Shown: positions 1 to 8,205, counted from the stretch's first letter. The stretch: 16,801 nucleotides of DNA from Alphaproteobacteria bacterium UBA3439 (GCA_002378605.1 DFSK01000109.1:1-16801), one strand, 5' to 3'. The notes: a model not told the origin generated them from the sequence alone. Made by a program: numbers and translations.

Positions 1-1919
1 GAACTAACCACCCAGAGGCGCAAAATATCGGCACCATTCTGTTCCATCACTTTTTGCGGCGTTACCACATTGCCAAGTGATTTCGACATTTTCCGACCCT
101 GCTCATCCAGCACGAAACCATGTGTCAGAACGGCTTTATAGGGTGCTCTTGCGCGGGTCGCACAAGATTGCAGCAATGATGAATGGAACCAGCCGCGATG
201 CTGATCCGATCCTTCAAGATATAGATCAGCAGGGCTGTCCAAATCATCGCGGTCTTCAAGCACAAAAGAATGTGTCGAGCCTGAATCAAACCAGACATCC
301 AGAATATCGGTGATTTTTTCGTAATCATCAGGATTATAGTCATCACCAAGAAACCGCGATGCGTCCGACATGAACCAGCAATCGGCACCTTCGGCCTTCA
401 TCGCCTCGACAATCCGCGCATGAACAGCCGGATCACGAAGCGGCTCGCCGGTTTCCTTATGCGCAAAAATCGTCAAAGGCACACCCCATGCACGCTGGCG
501 GCTAAGGCACCAATCAGGGCGTTGCGCAATCATCGAAGTCAGCCGTTTTTGCCCAGCAGCAGGGTAGAATTTTGTCTTGGCCAATTCGCCAAGCGCCGTA
601 TCGCGCAAACCATGTGATTCCATCGATACGAACCATTGCGCCGTATTTCGATAAATCAGCGGGGCTTTTGACCGCCATGAATGCGGATAGGAATGCACCA
701 ATTTGCCAATGCCAATAACGCCATTATGCTCTGCCATGATTTCGGCAATTTTGGCATTGTCACGAAGCACATGCATACCGCCAAAAACCGGCAAATGCGG
801 CAGGATGACACCATCTTCACCAACCGTATCAGGAACCGCAATGCCATGTTTGAGATGAGCAAGCTCGTAATCTTCAACACCATGTCCAGGCGCGATATGC
901 ACAAAACCAGTGCCTTGCTCGGTGGTCACATGGCTTCCCGCCAAAAGCGGCACATCAAAATCATAACCATGCCCCGCCATTGGGTGGGCGGCAATCGAGC
1001 CTGCCATTTCACGGCCTGTCAGGTGAGCACGGATTTTGGTTTCGCTAGCGCCAATCGCACGCATGACAGATTCGGCAAGATCATCGGCAATCACCACAAC
1101 ATCGCCCTTGGCACATAGCGCACCATCATTTGCGGCAAGCACTTCAGTCACCTGATAGCTGATATCATCACCATAAGCGACGGCACGGTTGGCAGGCATC
1201 GTCCATGGGGTTGTTGTCCAGATGATGATGCTGGCACCTTCCAAAGATGCGTGCGCTGCATGCGTGACCGGAAAACGGGCATAGATTGTCGTTGATGTAT
1301 GATCTTCATATTCGATCTCAGCTTCGGCAAGCGCGGTTTTTTCAACAGGCGACCACATCACCGGCTTGGCCCCACGATACAGGCTGCCATCCATCAAGAT
1401 ACGTCCAAGCTCTTCAGCAATCTTTGCCTCGGCAGCATAAGCCATTGTCGTATATGGGTTTTGCCAATCGCCAAGCACTCCAAGACGCTGGAATTCTTCG
1501 GATTGCACATCTAGCCAATGCGCCGCAAAATCGCGGCATTCTTGGCGGAATTCAGCAACCGGAACAGCGTCTTTATCCTTGCCCTTTTTCCGGTATTGCT
1601 CTTCGATTTTCCATTCGATTGGCAATCCATGACAATCCCAGCCCGGAACATAATTGGCATTTTTTCCAAGCATTGATTGTGACCGGTTGACCACATCTTT
1701 TAGAATTTTATTCAGCGCATGCCCGATGTGAAGCTGGCCATTGGCGTAAGGCGGGCCATCATGAAGGGTAAATCGCGGCGCGTCTTTGCGGGCTTCGCGA
1801 AGCTTTTTATAGATATCAATATCCTGCCAATTTTGCAGAATTTGCGGTTCTTTTATTGGCAAACCGCCCCGCATCGGAAAATCTGTTCGTGGCAGGAAAA
1901 CTGTATCTTTGTAATTCAT
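1..1919 (-). CDS. ileS: Isoleucyl-tRNA synthetase, N-terminal 639 residues (cut by window edge)
   Basis: This class I aminoacyl-tRNA synthetase charges tRNA-Ile with isoleucine in the cytoplasm. Translation from the ATG at 1919 gives MNYKDTVFLPRTDFPMRGG at the N-terminus. The HIGH signature is at residues 64-67, within DGPPYANGQLHIGHALNK. A CP1 editing-domain threonine-rich motif (TTTPWTMPANRA) lies in the middle, and the KMSKS loop is at residues 610-614 (nt 78-92). The frame stays open to base 1, so the anticodon-binding and C-terminal zinc regions lie outside the window. The gene starts 52 bp downstream of the ribF stop on the same strand, a ribF-ileS order common in Proteobacteria, where lspA often follows. 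The Shine-Dalgarno sequence is weak. Identity is firm from the two signatures and their spacing. Confidence 0.97.
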   Translation of the reverse strand, partial: MNYKDTVFLPRTDFPMRGGLPIKEPQILQNWQDIDIYKKLREARKDAPRFTLHDGPPYANGQLHIGHALNKILKDVVNRSQSMLGKNANYVPGWDCHGLPIEWKIEEQYRKKGKDKDAVPVAEFRQECRDFAAHWLDVQSEEFQRLGVLGDWQNPYTTMAYAAEAKIAEELGRILMDGSLYRGAKPVMWSPVEKTALAEAEIEYEDHTSTTIYARFPVTHAAHASLEGASIIIWTTTPWTMPANRAVAYGDDISYQVTEVLAANDGALCAKGDVVVIADDLAESVMRAIGASETKIRAHLTGREMAGSIAAHPMAGHGYDFDVPLLAGSHVTTEQGTGFVHIAPGHGVEDYELAHLKHGIAVPDTVGEDGVILPHLPVFGGMHVLRDNAKIAEIMAEHNGVIGIGKLVHSYPHSWRSKAPLIYRNTAQWFVSMESHGLRDTALGELAKTKFYPAAGQKRLTSMIAQRPDWCLSRQRAWGVPLTIFAHKETGEPLRDPAVHARIVEAMKAEGADCWFMSDASRFLGDDYNPDDYEKITDILDVWFDSGSTHSFVLEDRDDLDSPADLYLEGSDQHRGWFHSSLLQSCATRARAPYKAVLTHGFVLDEQGRKMSKSLGNVVTPQKVMEQNGADILRLWVVS

Positions 1920-1971
1920 GATTGGCTCGATCTACTATCTCGAATAAAAGGCTCGTTAACAAAAGGCAGGG

Positions 1972-2985
1972 TCAATGCTGACCAAGGGCGAATGGCGGCA
2001 AGAGTTGGCGTGCGGCTTCGGCATCTACGGAAATCTGACGAATCAATTCTTCAATACCAGAAAATTTCTGTTCGGGTCGCAAAAAGGCCTTTAGCCGAAC
2101 CAGTAAACGCTTGTCATAAAGATCCATATCACGGTCAAACAAATGCGCCTCGCATAAAACACCGCGATTTTGCACAGTTGGTCTGATGCCAATATTGGCA
2201 ACACCATTGCCAATCTGGCGAATGGGCTCAACGCCATCATCAAGGTCAATTTCAACCGCATAGACCCCAAAAGCTGGATGCTGGAGCGATTCAAGCGCAA
2301 TATTGGCGGTTGGAAAGCCGATGGTGCGCCCGCGTGAATCGCCCCTGATGACCGTACCGGTAACTGCCCAATCATGGCCAAGCATCGCCGCGGCAGCATC
2401 AGGTGCGCCGGCTTGCAAGGCGGCACGGATGCGGCTTGAGGAAATAACCGCAGTATTTGCATCAACAAGCAAAGGCACTGCCGTCGCGCTGATTCCCAAC
2501 GGCTTGCCAACTTGATTGATCGTTTGCAGATCGCCGCCCCGCCCCTTGCCAAAGGCGAAATCAGTGCCGGCATAAAGCTGACGAACGCCAAGACCAGCAA
2601 GAATATCAGATACAAACTGGTTAGCATCGGTACTGCGCAACGCATCATCAAACCGAATATAAATGACCCGCGCTGGCCCCATCTGACCAAGCAAACCCGC
2701 CAAAAGCCGGTCTTTTTCGCGGCGATCGATAAGATGGAATGGCGCCTCATCCTGACGGAAAAATTCGCGTGGATGCGGATCAAAAGTAATGACTGACGGC
2801 AACAGGCCATCGCGCCGCGCCGCAGCGATCGCAGCAGCAACAACTTTTTGATGCCCACGATGGACACCGTCAAAATTACCAATTGCCGCCGCCAGCCCCT
2901 GGCCAGCAAAAGCGGTACCGGCCAGCGGCGCATCGCCGACGGCCCAATCAATCATCTCGACCATGTTTGTCTGTTGGTTTTTCAT
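1972..2985 (-). CDS. ribF: Bifunctional riboflavin kinase / FAD synthetase
   Basis: The protein phosphorylates riboflavin to FMN and adenylylates FMN to FAD in the cytoplasm. The N-terminal FAD-synthetase nucleotidyltransferase domain shows GNFDGVHRGH at residues 36-45 and the ISSSRIR signature at 181-187. The C-terminal kinase domain shows GDSRGRTIGFPTANI around 215-229 and NIGIRPT at 264-270. The length of 337 residues fits the family (about 310-330). The start is uncertain: methionines at residues 1, 8 and 11 are all possible, none has a good Shine-Dalgarno, and starting at Met11 would place GNFDG nearer its usual position. It lies directly upstream of ileS on the same strand, so the two are probably cotranscribed, with a promoter in the divergent region shared with the mscS-type gene. 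Confidence 0.96.
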   Translation of the reverse strand: MKNQQTNMVEMIDWAVGDAPLAGTAFAGQGLAAAIGNFDGVHRGHQKVVAAAIAAARRDGLLPSVITFDPHPREFFRQDEAPFHLIDRREKDRLLAGLLGQMGPARVIYIRFDDALRSTDANQFVSDILAGLGVRQLYAGTDFAFGKGRGGDLQTINQVGKPLGISATAVPLLVDANTAVISSSRIRAALQAGAPDAAAAMLGHDWAVTGTVIRGDSRGRTIGFPTANIALESLQHPAFGVYAVEIDLDDGVEPIRQIGNGVANIGIRPTVQNRGVLCEAHLFDRDMDLYDKRLLVRLKAFLRPEQKFSGIEELIRQISVDAEAARQLLPPFALGQH

Positions 2986-3175
2986 TGCGCGGCACTATAT
3001 CGCCTAACGCCACTCAATATCAATCTCTGATCAAAAAAAGCGGCAATCCCAGACAGGTTTTTTGCGAACCATGCCAATGGTCTTTGGGTCATTTTGAAAC
3101 ATTCGGCTCTACCCAATAGAATACTTTTACATCACTTGGCGCATTTGATAGGATCGCCACTGCATTTAGGGGGCC

Positions 3176-3189
3176 AAAACAGCTGTTTT
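3176..3189. repeat. 14-bp perfect palindrome in the ribF / mscS divergent intergenic region
   Basis: AAAACAGCTGTTTT is self-complementary over all 14 bases. It sits about 70 bp upstream of the channel-gene start and about 190 bp upstream of the ribF start. It could be an operator half-overlapping a promoter or a cruciform-prone spot. No U-tract follows, so it is not a convincing terminator. Confidence 0.35.
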
Positions 3190-3258
3190 AAGACTAGTTT
3201 CATGGCACCCGCTATATTTGCTTTGATTTTAACCGTGATTGATTGTGACAGATAAAAT

Positions 3259-4125
3259 ATGGAAACCATCACCGATAGCTTGTTCTCCGTGGATTTGTTA
3301 AATCAGCCAGGCGCAGATTTGATGCTGGGATTTGCCACACAGCTTCTTGCAGGCATTTTGACCATCATCATCGGATTTTGGTTAGCCGGTCGCGCCAGCC
3401 GCCTTATCGTTGATTCGATTTCAAAAATAGAACGGATCGACAAAACCATCCTGCCGATGATTGGCGCGCTTGTCCGCTATGCTGGCATGACCCTTACTTT
3501 GGTTGTGGCGCTTGGTAAATTTGGCGTTGAAACAACATCAATCATCGCGGTTCTTGGTGCGGCTGGTCTTGCTGTTGGTCTGGCGCTTCAAGGCACTTTG
3601 TCAAATGTGGCCGCCGGATTAATGCTGGTATTTTTGCGGCCGTTTAAGCTTGGTGACTGGATTGAAACGGCTGGCATGTCAGGTATTGTTCGCGAAATCG
3701 GGCTTTTCACCACCGTGATAGACACGTTTGACAAGGTCTATATCAGCGTCCCCAATTCGTCGATCTGGTCATCAAATATCGTCAATCATTCACGCTATGA
3801 AACACGTCGCCTCGATCTTGATATAGGCATTGCCTACGAAAGCGATCTTGATGACGCCGAAGCCGCTTTGATGAGCTTAACAACAGATCCGCGTATCCTG
3901 CCCGATCCGGCACCGCGTTTTCTGGTTGTCAGCTATGCAGATTCGGCCATCATTGTGCGGCTTCGTGTCCATGCCACCTATGATGATTTCTTTGACCTTG
4001 GCTATGATTTGCATCGCCAGCTAAAAGGCGCCATGGCGGCCCATAATGTGTCAATTCCTTATCCGCAACGCGTGATCCGTTATGCCAGCGACGATGAGGC
4101 TGACGGATCTGTTGGCGGGGCATGA
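3259..4125 (+). CDS. Small-conductance mechanosensitive channel, MscS family
   Basis: MscS-type channels open under membrane tension and release small solutes during hypo-osmotic shock. This 288-residue inner-membrane protein has the MscS core size. Predicted membrane segments are about residues 22-44, 66-86 and 93-124. The third is the glycine/alanine-rich pore helix, ending in QGTLSNVAAG and LMLVFLRPFKLGDWIE. The beta domain follows, with the family's VPN motif (residues 164-166) and SSNIVNHSR. No extra N-terminal segments or C-terminal nucleotide-binding domain are seen. The ATG at 3259 has no clear Shine-Dalgarno. The stop overlaps the start of the ChaC-like gene, so the two are translationally coupled. 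Family assignment is firm; the exact paralogue within the family is not. Confidence 0.93.
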   Translation: METITDSLFSVDLLNQPGADLMLGFATQLLAGILTIIIGFWLAGRASRLIVDSISKIERIDKTILPMIGALVRYAGMTLTLVVALGKFGVETTSIIAVLGAAGLAVGLALQGTLSNVAAGLMLVFLRPFKLGDWIETAGMSGIVREIGLFTTVIDTFDKVYISVPNSSIWSSNIVNHSRYETRRLDLDIGIAYESDLDDAEAALMSLTTDPRILPDPAPRFLVVSYADSAIIVRLRVHATYDDFFDLGYDLHRQLKGAMAAHNVSIPYPQRVIRYASDDEADGSVGGA

Positions 4126-4814
4126 CAAGCGAGTCAAAACCGAGCCACATCACCCGTGAATCCCTGCAAAGCTGGCGCGTTGCCACGCTAGCACGCGAAC
4201 GCGACGGCGCCAATACGACCATTGCAAGCGAAGACCAGCTGCTCGAATCACGGCGCGCCATGATTCCCGATGATACCGATTGCCGTGATTTATGGGTCTT
4301 TGGCTATGGCAGCCTTATTTTTAACCCGATTATCGCCCATGAACAGCGCCTGATTGCGCGCATTCACGGCTATCACCGGCGGTTCTGTTTATGGACCCAA
4401 ATTGGTCGCGGTTCGCCAGAATGTCCGGGCCTTGTGCTATCGCTTGATCGTGGCGGATCATGTGTTGGCGTTGGCTTTAAGTTACAGCCCGATACAGCGA
4501 TTGCCGAACTTGATCTATTATGGCGCCGCGAAATGATGACGCTTGCCTATAATGCCCGCTGGCTACGGCTTCATACTGACGATGGCATCAAATGCGGGCT
4601 TGCCTTTGTTGCCAACCCGCAGCGCCCAGCCTATGCGCCGCCGATGCCATTTGAAGATCTGGTCACGACAGTGGCAACGGCAATCGGATTTAACGGTCAT
4701 TGCTATGATTACCTGTTTGACACAATTGCGGGCATGAAGGATTGCGGTATTCGCGACCATTCGATGGAAAAACTGGCAGACGCGGTATCACAGAGGCTTG
4801 CATCAGCTGAATAA
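4122..4814 (+). CDS. ChaC-like glutathione-specific gamma-glutamylcyclotransferase
   Basis: ChaC enzymes cleave glutathione to 5-oxoproline and Cys-Gly in the cytoplasm. The protein has 230 residues, close to the E. coli ChaC length. The substrate-loop motif VFGYGSL is at residues 59-65, followed by RIHGYHRRFCLW, a typical ChaC stretch. The likely catalytic glutamate is Glu137 in LWRREM, judged from its place relative to YGSL. The ATG at 4122 overlaps the upstream channel stop as ATGA. An internal Met47 would give a shorter protein starting just before the conserved domain, but the overlap and length favour the first ATG. Coupling with an osmotic channel suggests a stress-response unit; that is inference. 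Confidence 0.9.
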   Translation: MTSESKPSHITRESLQSWRVATLARERDGANTTIASEDQLLESRRAMIPDDTDCRDLWVFGYGSLIFNPIIAHEQRLIARIHGYHRRFCLWTQIGRGSPECPGLVLSLDRGGSCVGVGFKLQPDTAIAELDLLWRREMMTLAYNARWLRLHTDDGIKCGLAFVANPQRPAYAPPMPFEDLVTTVATAIGFNGHCYDYLFDTIAGMKDCGIRDHSMEKLADAVSQRLASAE

Positions 4815-4846
4815 TTTGGGTAGGAACTGTTTTCCTGTTGGAAAAT

Positions 4847-4932
4847 GCGGCTGTGGCGGAATGGTAGACGCGGCGGATTCAAAATCCGCTTCTGGTGACA
4901 GAGTGGGGGTTCAAGTCCCTTCAGCCGTACCA
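4847..4932 (+). tRNA. tRNA-Leu (anticodon CAA)
   Basis: The acceptor stem GCGGCTG (4847-4853) pairs with CAGCCGT (4922-4928). It is followed by discriminator A and an encoded CCA (4930-4932). The anticodon arm is GCGGA / TTCAAAA / TCCGC (4873-4889) with CAA at 4880-4882. The T arm GGGGG / TTCAAGT / CCCTT is at 4905-4921. The long variable arm marks a class II tRNA, and leucine fits the anticodon. It decodes UUG. The gene sits alone between the chaC-like gene and the yqaA-like gene. Confidence 0.97.
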
Positions 4933-5012
4933 ACAAGGATTGTCTTTCGGGGCATTGGCACAAAGTCCGTTGCAAAACGCGATTAATCCCAAGGTCTGAT
5001 TTATGGTGACCG

Positions 5013-5588
5013 ATGCCAGTTTGGCGATTTTTAAAGCAACAATATGATTCACTCATTCGCGCCGCTGCGACCAAATTGGCGGTGCGGGCGATGTATTTAT
5101 TCGCCGTTCTAGAATCGATCATCATTCCTGTTCCGGTTGATCCATTGCTTGTTGCCACGGTGCTGGCACGTCCTGCCCGTTGGCGGCAATTGGCCATTGG
5201 CTGCACGATCGCATCGGTCATTGGCGGTGCTGGAGGCTGGGCGATTGGTCGCTTTTTCAGCCTTCATATTCACGATTGGTTGGCGGTTCTGCCTGCCAAG
5301 CTTGCCGCGCCAGCCGCCTTTGCCGCAGTTGAAACCGGCTTTGCCGAATTTGGCATTTTTCTGGTATTTCTTGGCGCTTTTTCACCGCTTCCCTATAAGG
5401 TTATCGCGATTAGCGCCGGTCTTGGCGGTTTTGGTCTTATGCCTTTTGTTCTGATATCCATTATTGGCCGTGGTTTGCGATTTGCGATTATCGCGGCTAT
5501 TGCAAGACATAATGGAAATCCTAAGATTGTGATCTTGCTCGTGACGGCGCTTGTGTGTCTATTTGCCATTGCAATAGGGATAACATAA
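5013..5588 (+). CDS. YqaA-like DedA/VTT-family membrane protein
   Basis: This is a 191-residue integral membrane protein with about four to five hydrophobic segments. Features of the DedA/SNARE-associated (VTT) superfamily, YqaA branch, are an ES pair at residues 34-35, a nearby PVPVDP run (39-44), a glycine-rich GGAGGWAIGR (71-80), and a central FLVFLGAFSPLPYKV with later GRGLRFAIIAAIARH. Related DedA proteins are linked to lipid or small-ion transport and envelope homeostasis, but the substrate of YqaA-type members is not established. Its stop shares one base with the dsbB ATG, so they form one operon. The Shine-Dalgarno is weak (GGTGA close to the ATG), leaving the start slightly uncertain. 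Confidence 0.85.
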   Translation: MPVWRFLKQQYDSLIRAAATKLAVRAMYLFAVLESIIIPVPVDPLLVATVLARPARWRQLAIGCTIASVIGGAGGWAIGRFFSLHIHDWLAVLPAKLAAPAAFAAVETGFAEFGIFLVFLGAFSPLPYKVIAISAGLGGFGLMPFVLISIIGRGLRFAIIAAIARHNGNPKIVILLVTALVCLFAIAIGIT

Positions 5589-6073
5589 TGAACAATCCTA
5601 TGATTCCCCTGATCGGCCACCGGCTTGGCCTGATGATCGCAGGCGGTATTTCCACCGGGTTGTTGGGCGGCGCGTTATTATTTCAATATGCTGGCGGTTT
5701 GGCCCCCTGTAGCCTCTGTATCTGGCAACGCTGGCCGCATCTGGCCGTGATGATTCTGGCCGTTATCGGCCTTCGCGGCATTATGCCCCGCCTGATGCTA
5801 CAACTCATCCTCATCAGCGGTGTGATCAGTGCGGCGCTTGGCGGCTATCATGCTGGCATTGAATGGGGATTTTGGGCGGGGCCTAGCGGCTGTACCGCCA
5901 ATCTTTCGCTTGATGGTGACATTTCGGCGATGACGCAAATGCTTCTTGAAACGCCGTTGGTGCGGTGCGACGATGTGGCATGGTCGTTTTTCGGCCTATC
6001 AATGGCAGGATGGAATGCGTTGATCAGTCTTGACATTATTGCCGCGGCACTTATCTCGTTAAGACGTATGTGA
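5588..6073 (+). CDS. dsbB: Disulfide bond formation protein B (DsbB)
   Basis: DsbB is an inner-membrane protein that reoxidises periplasmic DsbA and passes electrons to quinone. The 161-residue product has four hydrophobic helices. The first redox pair is Cys41-Cys44 in APCSLCIWQRWPH, with Arg48 placed as in E. coli DsbB. The second pair is Cys102 (PSGCTAN) and Cys127 (VRCDD), in the second periplasmic loop. The ATG at 5588 was chosen because it overlaps the upstream stop (TAATG) and follows AGGGA at good spacing. An upstream ATG at 5555 in the same frame would add 11 polar residues inside the previous gene. No dsbA is in view. The COQ7-type gene 34 bp downstream fits, since ubiquinone is DsbB's electron acceptor. 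Confidence 0.93.
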   Translation: MNNPMIPLIGHRLGLMIAGGISTGLLGGALLFQYAGGLAPCSLCIWQRWPHLAVMILAVIGLRGIMPRLMLQLILISGVISAALGGYHAGIEWGFWAGPSGCTANLSLDGDISAMTQMLLETPLVRCDDVAWSFFGLSMAGWNALISLDIIAAALISLRRM

Positions 6074-6107
6074 ACCAATTCTGTTTCTGACCGGCAAAGG
6101 CTTTTTC

Positions 6108-6641
6108 ATGACAACGGCAAAAACCACGACAAACCGGCAAGATATCGAACGCTATATCCGTGTTGACCATGCTGGTGAACGCGCCGCCCAGCAAATCTAT
6201 CGTGGGCAGTTGGTGGTGTTGGACAAACATCCGATGGGCGAAGAAATCCGCCATATGATGGCGCAAGAGGTCGAACATCTGGAAACCTTTGACTCATTGA
6301 TCAATGAACGTCGGGTCAGGCCATCTTTGCTGGATCCGCTTTGGGGCGCCGCTGGATTTGCGCTTGGCGTGGTAACCGCGGCAATGGGGCCAAAGGCGGC
6401 TATGGCCTGTACGATTGCGGTCGAAGAGGTGATTGGCGAACATTACCAGAAACAGGCTGAAAATCTTGGTGAGGATGAAGCTGAATTAAAAACGAAAATT
6501 GAACGGTTTCGTGATGAAGAGCTGGAACATCGCGACATTGCTGTTGATTATAAAGGGCGTGAAGCGCGGCATTATAAATTGCTCCATGATGTCATCCAGA
6601 CTGGATGCCGCACCGCCATTAAAATTGCCGAAAAAATTTAG
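6108..6641 (+). CDS. coq7: COQ7-type demethoxyubiquinone hydroxylase (di-iron)
   Basis: This enzyme hydroxylates the demethoxy intermediate at a late step of ubiquinone synthesis. The 177-residue protein carries the di-iron ligands of the COQ7 family. These are Glu24 (VDHAGERAAQQIYRGQ), Glu54 with His57 (EVEH), Glu106 or Glu107 (AVEEVIGEHY), and Glu138 with His141 (EELEHRD). It is the ferritin-like COQ7 type rather than the flavin UbiF type. AAGG lies seven bases before the ATG. It is the last gene of the yqaA-dsbB-coq7 set. Hydrophobic residues around 76-105 fit the peripheral membrane association known for the family. Confidence 0.95.
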   Translation: MTTAKTTTNRQDIERYIRVDHAGERAAQQIYRGQLVVLDKHPMGEEIRHMMAQEVEHLETFDSLINERRVRPSLLDPLWGAAGFALGVVTAAMGPKAAMACTIAVEEVIGEHYQKQAENLGEDEAELKTKIERFRDEELEHRDIAVDYKGREARHYKLLHDVIQTGCRTAIKIAEKI

Positions 6642-6678
6642 ACGGTGATGCTAGCCTAGAACCGGTGCTGCTTACCGA

Positions 6679-6703
6679 GAGTCGCAGCGACTGCCTTTGA
6701 CTC
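6679..6703. terminator. Possible weak hairpin between convergent coq7 and HNH genes
   Basis: AGTCGC-A-GCGACT (6680-6692) is a near-perfect inverted repeat. A second copy of GACTC (6699-6703) could pair instead with GAGTC (6679-6683), giving two alternative stems. It lies in the 74-bp gap between two convergent genes, where a terminator is expected. There is no good U-tract on either strand. Confidence 0.3.
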
Positions 6704-6715
6704 CCGCAGGCCAGA

Positions 6716-7279
6716 TTATTCATCACTTTGCAATTCGCTATCCCAATAAAGATAGTCACGCCATGATTCATGAAGATAATTTGGCGGGAAAGCGCGGCCA
6801 TTTTCCTGCAATTGCCAAACATTAGGCGCCGCCGGTTTCGATAATGGGTACATATTGCACTGGCTAGGCAGCAAATTGCCTTTGCGCAAATTGCATGAGC
6901 CGCAGGCCGCAACCACATTTGTCCAATTGGTTCGCCCGCCTTTCGAGCGCGGCACGACATGATCAAAGGTCAAATCAGACGCCGAAAAGCCGGTGCCGCA
7001 ATATTGGCAGGAAAAGCGATCACGCAAAAACACATTAAACCGGGTAAAGGCAGGATTTCGCTTTTGCGGCACATATTCCTTTAGCGCAATAACCGATGGC
7101 AAGCTCATCTCCATGCTTGGCGACGAGATCTTTTGTTCATATTCCGAAATGATTGTCACGCGATCAAGACACACAGCCTTGATCGTGTCCTGCCACGACC
7201 ATAAGGACAGCGGAAAATAATTTAACGGCCTGAAATCTGCATTCAGAACCAAAGCTGGTGCAAAACTGCCTGCATTCAT
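6716..7279 (-). CDS. HNH endonuclease family protein
   Basis: A 187-residue protein with a McrA-type HNH nuclease domain. The zinc knuckle cysteines are Cys91/Cys94 (CQYCG) and Cys126/Cys129 (CGSCN). The catalytic core is DHVVPRSKGGRTNWTNVV with Asp106-His107 and Asn118/Asn121, then NLRKGN. The N-terminal 80 residues (LNADFRPLNYFPLSLWSWQ) match stand-alone HNH proteins common in alphaproteobacterial chromosomes. Their substrate is not known, and they are usually not beside a methylase, as here. AGGGAG precedes the ATG at 7279, which has two overlapping out-of-frame ATGs around it. A perfect 19-bp palindrome lies 16 bp upstream and may regulate it. Nuclease family is firm; role is not. Confidence 0.9.
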   Translation of the reverse strand: MNAGSFAPALVLNADFRPLNYFPLSLWSWQDTIKAVCLDRVTIISEYEQKISSPSMEMSLPSVIALKEYVPQKRNPAFTRFNVFLRDRFSCQYCGTGFSASDLTFDHVVPRSKGGRTNWTNVVAACGSCNLRKGNLLPSQCNMYPLSKPAAPNVWQLQENGRAFPPNYLHESWRDYLYWDSELQSDE

Positions 7280-7294
7280 TCATGTCTCCCTGTC

Positions 7295-7313
7295 TAAAGA
7301 CAAATTGTCTTTA
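7295..7313. promoter_or_regulatory. 19-bp perfect palindrome upstream of the HNH gene (candidate operator)
   Basis: TAAAGACAA-A-TTGTCTTTA has two 9-bp arms that are exact reverse complements around one central base. It starts 16 bp upstream of the HNH start codon and lies where the -10 region or transcript start would fall. A loose minus-strand promoter match, TTGTCA (7334-7339) then TTGTAA (7311-7316) with 17 bp between, overlaps it. It does not look like the GTTC-N7-GTTC LexA box of many alphaproteobacteria. Confidence 0.5.
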
Positions 7314-7460
7314 CAAACGCTACCCATGACATCTGACAAAGCAAAACATGCCAGCGATTGAAAAACAACCCTCTGGAATCAATATATGGACAGGAATATT
7401 CAAACAGCCACTAGATATTGGCGACCAAATAACAAAGACCGTCAAAATCAGATTATCACC

Positions 7461-8111
7461 CTAGGCTGGCAGATATTTCGCCAGAAACGCAATCGCCGCT
7501 GATAGGCCATCCGGGTCGATACCATGACCAAGGCCGTCACAGGCCAGGGTTTCAACCGTAATTGACCGGCTTTGCATCACGTCATATGACGCGCCCTGAA
7601 GCGCAAAAGGTACCACCTGATCATCGGTACCATGAACCAATAGAACGGGCGGATAAGTGGCACCATCAACAAGGTCATTATGCCGCAAAAGCGCGCCGGA
7701 AAAACTGACAATGGCTGCTGGAGGCGCGGCATGGCGTAACCCGCAATGAAGGCTCATCATGCCGCCTTGGGAAAATCCGGCAAGCGCCAATGCCGATGTT
7801 GGCAGGTTCAATGCAGCAAGCGCAGCGGTAATCGCCGCGTCAATAACAGGCGCTGCAGCAACCGGCCCATTCACCCGATCATCAATATCAAACCATTCGC
7901 GCCCTGCAGGATTCATCTTACAAGGCGATGGCCCATTTGGCACAAAAAAAGCCGCGCCGGGAAACCGAACCGAAATCGGATAGGCCAGATCGGCAAGATC
8001 ATTGCCATCAGCACCCCAACCATGAAGCAGGATAATCAGGCTGCTGGCTTGGCCGCCGCGTGAAGGCGGAATAAATGGCCCAGATAAATCACCAAAACTG
8101 CGCATTTCCAT
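7461..8111 (-). CDS. Phospholipase/carboxylesterase-type alpha/beta hydrolase
   Basis: A 216-residue cytoplasmic serine hydrolase of the phospholipase/carboxylesterase (YpfH-like, acyl-protein thioesterase-like) family. The oxyanion strand-turn is ILLHGWGADGNDL (27-39). The nucleophile is Ser114 in GFSQGG, the acid is most likely Asp164 in HGTDDQVVP, and the base is His196 in GLGHGI. No signal peptide is seen. The start at 8111 is preferred because GGGAGAG sits just before it. A further in-frame ATG two codons on and an upstream ATG at 8138 (225 residues) are alternatives. It is followed on the same strand by the HNH gene after 181 bp, too far for obvious coupling. Substrate cannot be told from sequence. 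Confidence 0.88.
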   Translation of the reverse strand: MEMRSFGDLSGPFIPPSRGGQASSLIILLHGWGADGNDLADLAYPISVRFPGAAFFVPNGPSPCKMNPAGREWFDIDDRVNGPVAAAPVIDAAITAALAALNLPTSALALAGFSQGGMMSLHCGLRHAAPPAAIVSFSGALLRHNDLVDGATYPPVLLVHGTDDQVVPFALQGASYDVMQSRSITVETLACDGLGHGIDPDGLSAAIAFLAKYLPA

Positions 8112-8205
8112 AAACTCTCTCCCGTTAAGCGGCGCCAAAATATGTTTCCATCTTATGTTTTGTCAATTGTTACCAGCAAACCGGCCTTTGCCAAAATGGT
8201 TATCT

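Noticed and set aside
681..1118. 145-codon plus-strand open frame
   Set aside because: It lies antisense inside ileS, whose frame is open with clear synthetase motifs.
2091..2951. 286-codon minus-strand open frame
   Set aside because: It is a shifted-frame shadow of ribF; its translation lacks any recognisable motif.
3190..3258. Promoter for the mscS-type gene
   Set aside because: TATATT near 3212 has no acceptable -35 partner, so I did not annotate it.
4798..4986. 62-codon frame over the tRNA
   Set aside because: It runs through tRNA-Leu and is a by-product of that sequence.
6716..8111. HNH gene as part of a restriction-modification or defence system
   Set aside because: No methylase, specificity or other defence gene is adjacent; the neighbours are housekeeping genes.
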